Assembly (NCBI GenBank): GCA_002069785.1
Contig: MWCA01000036.1
Span: 1 to 51,816, forward strand
Direction of reading: 5' to 3'
Length of the DNA stretch: 51,816 bases
Source: Lentisphaerae bacterium ADurb.Bin242
Lineage (GTDB): Bacteria > Verrucomicrobiota > Lentisphaeria > Victivallales > UBA1829
The translations under genes were made by a program, and so were the position numbers. The notes under the pieces are model-generated. The model was given only the letters and a program-made list of their open reading frames with translations. It searched no databases and was not told where the DNA came from. Below, piece after piece: positions 46,880 through 51,816 of this stretch. Numbering within the stretch: position 1 is the first letter of the stretch; each line of letters starts with the position of its first letter.

Positions 46880-49800
46880 ATGAAGATTTTATCAGGAGGC
46901 ATGGTATTGGCAGCATCATCCTTCATGATTCTTGCCGCGGCGGAAACATCCATTATCGATTTTGAACACATTAATCCAACGGAAAATGCTCCAAGCGGCT
47001 GGTATATCAGCAAGATCAAAGCGTTTACACCTCTTCCGAAGGTAAATTATCTCACAGAGAACGGGAAGAAAATCATGCATGTCACCGACATTCAGGGAGA
47101 AAGCGGATGCCGGTTTGACTGCTATAAACTCCATCCAGTCCTCGACGGAGATAAATTCGTCCTTATTGCGGACGTCAAGGGCAGGGGAGAAGGCACATTT
47201 ACCGTTCAGGCATACAGTGGCAAAAAATGGATGGGACACATCGGCGTCAAGCATTTTCCCATCCCCGGGGAATGGAAAGAAGTCCGGATCGAATTTCACA
47301 TCAGAAATCTTGCCGATACCTCACCGACGGACAGCGTGATCTGTCTTTTCGGAGCCAAAAAAGGCGCAGAACTTTTTATCCGCTCCATCAAGGTCGAGCG
47401 GATTGCCGAGATTGCCGGAACAACCGCTTTCCCGAATGTCTGGACTGCTTTTCTGCCGATGGCCCCGGAATTCAAGCCGTCCCCGACGGAGCTTGAAAAC
47501 ATCCCGGCGACGCTCGACGAAGTCAAAAGCCGCAAGGTCCAGTTCAGTGGAAACGAACATGACTTTGCGCCCGATTTCGGAAAACCCGGTCCTTTGAAAC
47601 ACGGTGCCGGAAATTGTGCATGGCTTTATGCGGAGATCAACACCGACAAAGAAGAAGATTACATGATTGGCGCGGGAGCCGACTGGTGGATGCAAGTCAA
47701 TCTCAACGGAAAACCCGTGATCGATACTCTTGCCAAGGGCAACGAGCTGCATCCTCCACGAATCACGGACTACAAAACAACAATTCGTCTGAAAAAGGGT
47801 AAAAATATCCTTGCTGTAAAATATATTACCGGCGGAGGAAGTTCCATCCTGGCAATGGGCGGGCCGAACGATCTTCGCAGTGTCGGACAGAAACTTCGCA
47901 TCGTGGAAGAACTTTGCAAAGACGATTTTGAAAAGAGCAATATTTCTCGTCCGGGAAATCCCCGGATCATTCAGGGACAGGCGAATCTTGCCCTGGTTTC
48001 TCCGACCCGGGAAGCAATGTACACAGCTTCTCCGAAACTGGAATTCGGATTGTCCCAAACCGAATATGTCATGCCGAAAATCGCTTCCGGCAAATATTTT
48101 GGAACCACTCTTCGTATCAAAGACTTCGGCAGCACCGGATACGGTGATGCGAAACTCTCCTTCTGCTATGCCCAGTTCGGAACTGACAAATCCTGTGTTC
48201 TGGAAATCATCTCCCAGAAAGCGGATAAGGAATTGACTATGACCATTCGGGATAATGGCAAAACAGTCGATACCTTCCGTTATCAGGTCGCTCTGCTGCC
48301 GGCGGACATTCTGTTTACAGTAAATGGAAAAGGGGAATACAAACTTTCTCTGGAAACGCTAGTGGACAGTTCAGTCCGTCACTTCAACGGAGAAAGTAAA
48401 TTTTTTGCCGAACTCAATGACAGCAGTTTTACTGCTTCCGCAACACTTGAATCGCTCGGGCAGAAACCGGCGCAGGTCATCCTCGATGACTACTGTTACG
48501 GATATGCGATGCCGGATGTCATCAAAAAACTGATTCCGATGGACATCCATGTTGACAAGACTTTCGATCCGAAGAAAGCGGGGTGGAAATTGATTTTCAA
48601 CGATGAATTTGAAGGTAATGAATTTGACCGTACAAAATGGTATATCACCAGCGGGAAACCAGAAGCGATCCGGGTTCATGACGGAATCCTTGAGGTCAAC
48701 GTAATCGATACCAGGACAGGCGATAAGACTTCCTATAAGGGGGCCGGTTTTTCCTCTTACCAATTCTTTCAGTATGGATATTTTGAAGCCCGCTTGCGTT
48801 TCCGCCGCCACGAAGGCTGGAGCACCGCATTCTGGCTTTACGGCGGACAGACCGGCAATTCCTTTCTCGACGGCATGGAAATCGATATCTACGAGGATTA
48901 TTACGTAACCCCGGAAAGGCCAAGGCTCGACCACAATTTTCACGGTTTTGTGGGTAGAACCATGAAGAGCTGGAATTATCTTTCAACGATCCCGGGTTCC
49001 CTGGAAGATTTCTATACGATTGGCTGCAAGTGGACACCGTTTGAAATTACCTATTACATGAACGGGAAAGCAATTCCCGGTTCGGCGAATCACAGTCCGC
49101 ACAAGACCGTCACCTACGATGCTCTCAATCACAGAATTGGATTTGCACCGCTGAATGTCAGCTTTCATGCCAGTCCCCGTGAACAGTATGGCTGGGGAAA
49201 ACCCATTGAAAACAAGGGTAAGTTTCCGGATACGTTCAAAGTCGATTATGTAAGAGTTTATGCTTATCCGCACAACGAGGACCCTCTGGTCACTTTGACG
49301 GGAAAAGATCAGAAGATATTTGTCAATCCGGGCGAAAAGTTCGACATCGAAGCCAACATTACTCCCAATGCAAAGACGAAAACTCCGATCAAGGGGGTCT
49401 ATCTCTTTGACAGCGGATGCCTGATCGACTACAAGGATAAACCGCCTTACAAATTCACGGTATCCATCGATGAAAAGTATTATTCAGGGACCAATTACAT
49501 GCATACGGGACGTTCCCGGGAAGTTCCGCATCTGAAAAATGTGCTCCACGCATATTCGATCTATGCACAGGACGCGAAAGGCAAAATCGCCAACAGTGAA
49601 GTGGTTCTGAAAATGACGCCGCCTGAAAAAAAATCCACTCCCTACAAAGGCAAGGCTCAGGCCATCCCCGGAAAAATCAATCCCTGCTTCTATGACGAGG
49701 GCGGGAACGGCATCGCTTATCTGGATGACAACGTGAATGTCAATCAACTTCAGAAGTTCCGTCTGGATGAAGGAGTTGACGCTACCGGAGAGTGGATTGG

Positions 49801-50110
49801 CAATGTCGTCACAGGGGAATGGGTCAATATGACGGTCGATATTGAAAAGGCGGGAAAATATACTGTAACGATGGATTATGGCGCTCCTGCCGGATACGGA
49901 GGCAGCATGTTGATGACTCTGGATGACGACCGGCTTCTCGGAACCTTTGATCTGCCGAACAATCGTGGTACGGGGTGGGGCGGACTTAAGTCCACTCTGA
50001 AAAATATCGAATTGCCGGCGGGACGTCATGTAATCAAGTTGATTATCATCGGAGCGTTCAATTATTCTTACTTGAGTTTTGAGCCGGAAGTCGGAAAAGT
50101 CATCGACTAA
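46880..50110 (+). CDS. Secreted multidomain GH16 enzyme with CBM6-like module
   Basis: A 1076-residue exported enzyme (signal MKILSGGMVLAASSFMILAA). N-terminal beta modules (~20-560) include a PA14/sugar-binding-like segment (~180-330). The GH16 catalytic domain (~565-795) carries EIDIYE with E667, D669 and E672, the canonical GH16 catalytic motif. An Ig-like region (~800-920) and a CBM6-like domain (~930-1065: AIPGKINPCFYDEGG) follow. GH16 enzymes cleave beta-glucans or sulphated galactans. The natural end appears to be near YSYLSFE; the last residues PEVGKVID come from a duplicated aldolase fragment. Confidence 0.88.
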   Translation: MKILSGGMVLAASSFMILAAAETSIIDFEHINPTENAPSGWYISKIKAFTPLPKVNYLTENGKKIMHVTDIQGESGCRFDCYKLHPVLDGDKFVLIADVKGRGEGTFTVQAYSGKKWMGHIGVKHFPIPGEWKEVRIEFHIRNLADTSPTDSVICLFGAKKGAELFIRSIKVERIAEIAGTTAFPNVWTAFLPMAPEFKPSPTELENIPATLDEVKSRKVQFSGNEHDFAPDFGKPGPLKHGAGNCAWLYAEINTDKEEDYMIGAGADWWMQVNLNGKPVIDTLAKGNELHPPRITDYKTTIRLKKGKNILAVKYITGGGSSILAMGGPNDLRSVGQKLRIVEELCKDDFEKSNISRPGNPRIIQGQANLALVSPTREAMYTASPKLEFGLSQTEYVMPKIASGKYFGTTLRIKDFGSTGYGDAKLSFCYAQFGTDKSCVLEIISQKADKELTMTIRDNGKTVDTFRYQVALLPADILFTVNGKGEYKLSLETLVDSSVRHFNGESKFFAELNDSSFTASATLESLGQKPAQVILDDYCYGYAMPDVIKKLIPMDIHVDKTFDPKKAGWKLIFNDEFEGNEFDRTKWYITSGKPEAIRVHDGILEVNVIDTRTGDKTSYKGAGFSSYQFFQYGYFEARLRFRRHEGWSTAFWLYGGQTGNSFLDGMEIDIYEDYYVTPERPRLDHNFHGFVGRTMKSWNYLSTIPGSLEDFYTIGCKWTPFEITYYMNGKAIPGSANHSPHKTVTYDALNHRIGFAPLNVSFHASPREQYGWGKPIENKGKFPDTFKVDYVRVYAYPHNEDPLVTLTGKDQKIFVNPGEKFDIEANITPNAKTKTPIKGVYLFDSGCLIDYKDKPPYKFTVSIDEKYYSGTNYMHTGRSREVPHLKNVLHAYSIYAQDAKGKIANSEVVLKMTPPEKKSTPYKGKAQAIPGKINPCFYDEGGNGIAYLDDNVNVNQLQKFRLDEGVDATGEWIGNVVTGEWVNMTVDIEKAGKYTVTMDYGAPAGYGGSMLMTLDDDRLLGTFDLPNNRGTGWGGLKSTLKNIELPAGRHVIKLIIIGAFNYSYLSFEPEVGKVID

Positions 50111-50311
50111 ATCTGTAAAAAGGCGCACAAAGCTGGCATCATGGTTGACACGTTTGCCGAAAGTTCCGAACGGTGAGCGCATCGGCGTCTCCACTGGGCC
50201 GCAGTGATGACTGACGCCGGAGCCCTGTTCCGTGGGAAAATCGGGAAACTTTGCTCCCGGATGAAAACGGATTCCGGAAGAATCATGAAGGCTTTGATTC
50301 ATCCCGTTTGA
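50084..50311 (+). pseudogene. Decayed 3' end of a second HpcH/HpaI aldolase
   Basis: 50084-50230 aligns without gaps to 45817-45963 of the intact aldolase gene, with 17 differences in 147 bp (about 88 % identity by hand count). The aldolase frame reads PEVGKVID, stop (TAA 50108-50110), ICKKAHKAGIMVDTFAESSER, stop (TGA 50174-50176), AHRRLHWAAVMTDAGALF and runs on to TGA at 50309-50311 with a diverged tail. The first stop doubles as the GH16 stop. The aldolase 5' part is missing. Confidence 0.88.
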
Positions 50312-50360
50312 AAAGGGAGAATGCGCGAAATATATTGTGTAAAACCGGAAAGGAACTTCT

Positions 50361-51816
50361 TATGAGTGGAGTTTTCATCAACGATGACTTTGCCAATTTC
50401 TTCATGGACTTCCAATTCAAGGACGTAATGCCGCAATTCGATCATTCCGCCGTCGGCGGCGAACTGAGCATGGATGAGGCGGGACTTCGCAGGCAGATCG
50501 ATTACTATGCAGCGGAGGGTGTCCGGGGCATTCTTTTCAACCCGAATGCGATGCGTGCCATGTTCGACAGTAAAACCTTTGATCCGATCTGGGAGGGACT
50601 TTCCGAAGAGATTGACGGCAAACGTTATTTCCGGGGCCGGGAAGTCGGAATGTCGTTCGGGCATGACGTCAAGTCGCTGTGCCTTCGCGCCCGCGAACTT
50701 TTCCGGAATGTGAAAAACCCTTACAAGGTCCGCTATGAATACTGCCGCGAAAAAGACGTCGAAATGTGGATCTCCATGCGCATGAACGATGTGCACTGGG
50801 CTTCCGAACCGGAAAATATCGTGCACGCAACCCTGTGGCACGATCATCCCGAATTCCGTCGCGCGGCCTACAAAACCGACAGTTCGTTCTGGTTTGCGCA
50901 ATGTTTCGACTATGCCCGCAAGGAAGTCTACGAACATCACCTGAACCTTGTCAAAGAATATTTTGAACGGTTCGAGATGGATGGTTTCGAACTGGACTGG
51001 ATGCGGAGTCCTTTCCATTTCAAACCCGGATTCGAAGAGAACGGACGTCCCGTTCTTACGCAATTTATGCGCGACGTACGGAAGTTGGCCGACGCTGCCG
51101 CGAAACGTTCAGGCCATTCAATCCGGATCGGCGTGCGGGTCCCGACGCATCCGGAAGAAGCGCTGTATGCCGGCATGGATATTTTTCAGTGGATGGAGGA
51201 AAGCCTGGTCGATATGGTTGTACCGTCTCCCTATTTTGCCACCAGCGACGCGATGCTTCCCATTGAATTGTGGAAACGGCTGCTCCGGCCGGGAATGGTG
51301 CTTGCGCCGTGTCTGGAGTGTCAGGTGTCCAGCGGGCTTTGCGCTTCTTTGCCCGCGAATCCGCAAGTGGATGCCGGACTGGCTTCTTCCTATTATTATC
51401 GCGGCGCCGATGCGATCTATCTGTTCAACCACATGATGCGTTTCAGCGGCTACGACGACTTCAAAAAACAGCGGGAAATGTTCTCCGGAATGAGCGACCG
51501 TGCTATGGTTGAGAAATTGCCCCGCCGGCACCCCGCGACTCTTCGCGAATGCATCGTGGAAGGAATACCGGGCACATCCTATCCGCTGCCTCCGACGGCT
51601 GTGTCGCCGGGCGTCTGCGTTCCTGTGCGCCTGAATGTCGGGGGAGCCGCGGGCGGGCGTTCCGCGCGGGTGGTCCTGGCGCTTGCACCGGCAGAAAAGC
51701 CTGCCTTCGAAATATATCTGAATACCGTGCCTTGTAAACAGCTTGCGGCATATCCGCCGCCTCCGCTGCCGGAAAAGGAACTGCTTCCGATGGTTTTTGA
51801 AATTCCGGCGGGGGGG
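50361..51816 (+). CDS. Barrel-type putative glycosidase, 3' end beyond window
   Basis: An open frame of 485 codons from ATG at 50361 continues past the right edge. AAAGGAACTTCTT precedes the start. No signal peptide is seen. The sequence looks like a TIM barrel: QIDYYAAEGVRGILFNPNAM, FERFEMDGFELDWMRSPFHF, IRIGVRVPTHPEEALYAGMD and YYYRGADAIYLFNHM, followed from ~400 by a beta-rich region. DGFELDWMR places acidic residues where GH-type barrels have catalytic ones. I do not recognise the exact family. It may belong to the sialidase-like/aldolase/GH16 operon. Confidence 0.75.

Overview
The window reads as part of a polysaccharide-degrading bacterium of the PVC group, most likely Lentisphaerota (Victivallis-like). 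The reasons are five short pseudopilin-like proteins with a (K/R/D/G)FTLVELL N-terminus, three of them with an exact C-terminal H-X9-DG motif; many glycoside hydrolases and secreted CBM-type proteins; a DUF4838 protein; and repeated Gfo/Idh dehydrogenases. The taxonomic call is inferred from gene content only, because no rRNA or tRNA gene was seen.

Layout. (1) 1-422: the start of purD and only the last ~52 codons of purH, both on the minus strand. The rest of purH is replaced by the accessory DNA to the right. (2) 423-12,777, minus strand: a LacI/GntR-type regulator, an ORF-less group II intron, a pseudopilin, a secreted lectin-like protein, a DUF4838 protein, a GH36-like alpha-galactosidase and a GH38 alpha-mannosidase, mostly linked by ATGA overlaps or very short gaps; then a separately promoted Gfo/Idh gene. 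(3) 12,778-13,562: regulatory DNA and a decayed IS3-type transposase. (4) 13,563-16,995, plus strand: MDR dehydrogenase, Gfo/Idh dehydrogenase and enolase-superfamily dehydratase, a probable sugar oxidation/dehydration pathway. (5) 17,006-30,480, minus strand: an AraC regulator, lacZ with its own promoter and a strong terminator, then a six-gene operon (large secreted CBM9-type glycosidase, small secreted protein, two tandem GH99-like paralogues, pseudopilin, GH78-like rhamnosidase). (6) 30,532-34,978, plus strand: pseudopilin and a large secreted glycosidase-like protein, transcribed divergently from the AraC gene. (7) 35,034-43,150: a second AraC gene divergent from a sugar isomerase/epimerase, a pseudopilin, a secreted histidine phosphatase and a 1345-residue secreted protein. 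Two of these genes are preceded by copies of a ~175-bp structured repeat. (8) 43,354-51,816, plus strand: FadR-type GntR regulator, sialidase-like protein, HpcH/HpaI aldolase, pseudopilin, GH16 enzyme, a decayed second aldolase 3' end and a truncated TIM-barrel-type gene.

The genes appear to form several catabolic cassettes, each with a regulator, exported binding/hydrolytic proteins, cytoplasmic glycosidases or sugar-acid enzymes and its own pseudopilin. The most unusual observations are the duplicated intergenic element with pairing-preserving differences (37,022-37,196 and 38,010-38,183), the aldolase duplication that supplies the GH16 C-terminus (50,084-50,311), the truncated purH at the left edge, the ORF-less group II intron inside an operon leader, and the repeated one-pseudopilin-per-cassette arrangement. 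Protein families were recognised by eye; no database search was run.
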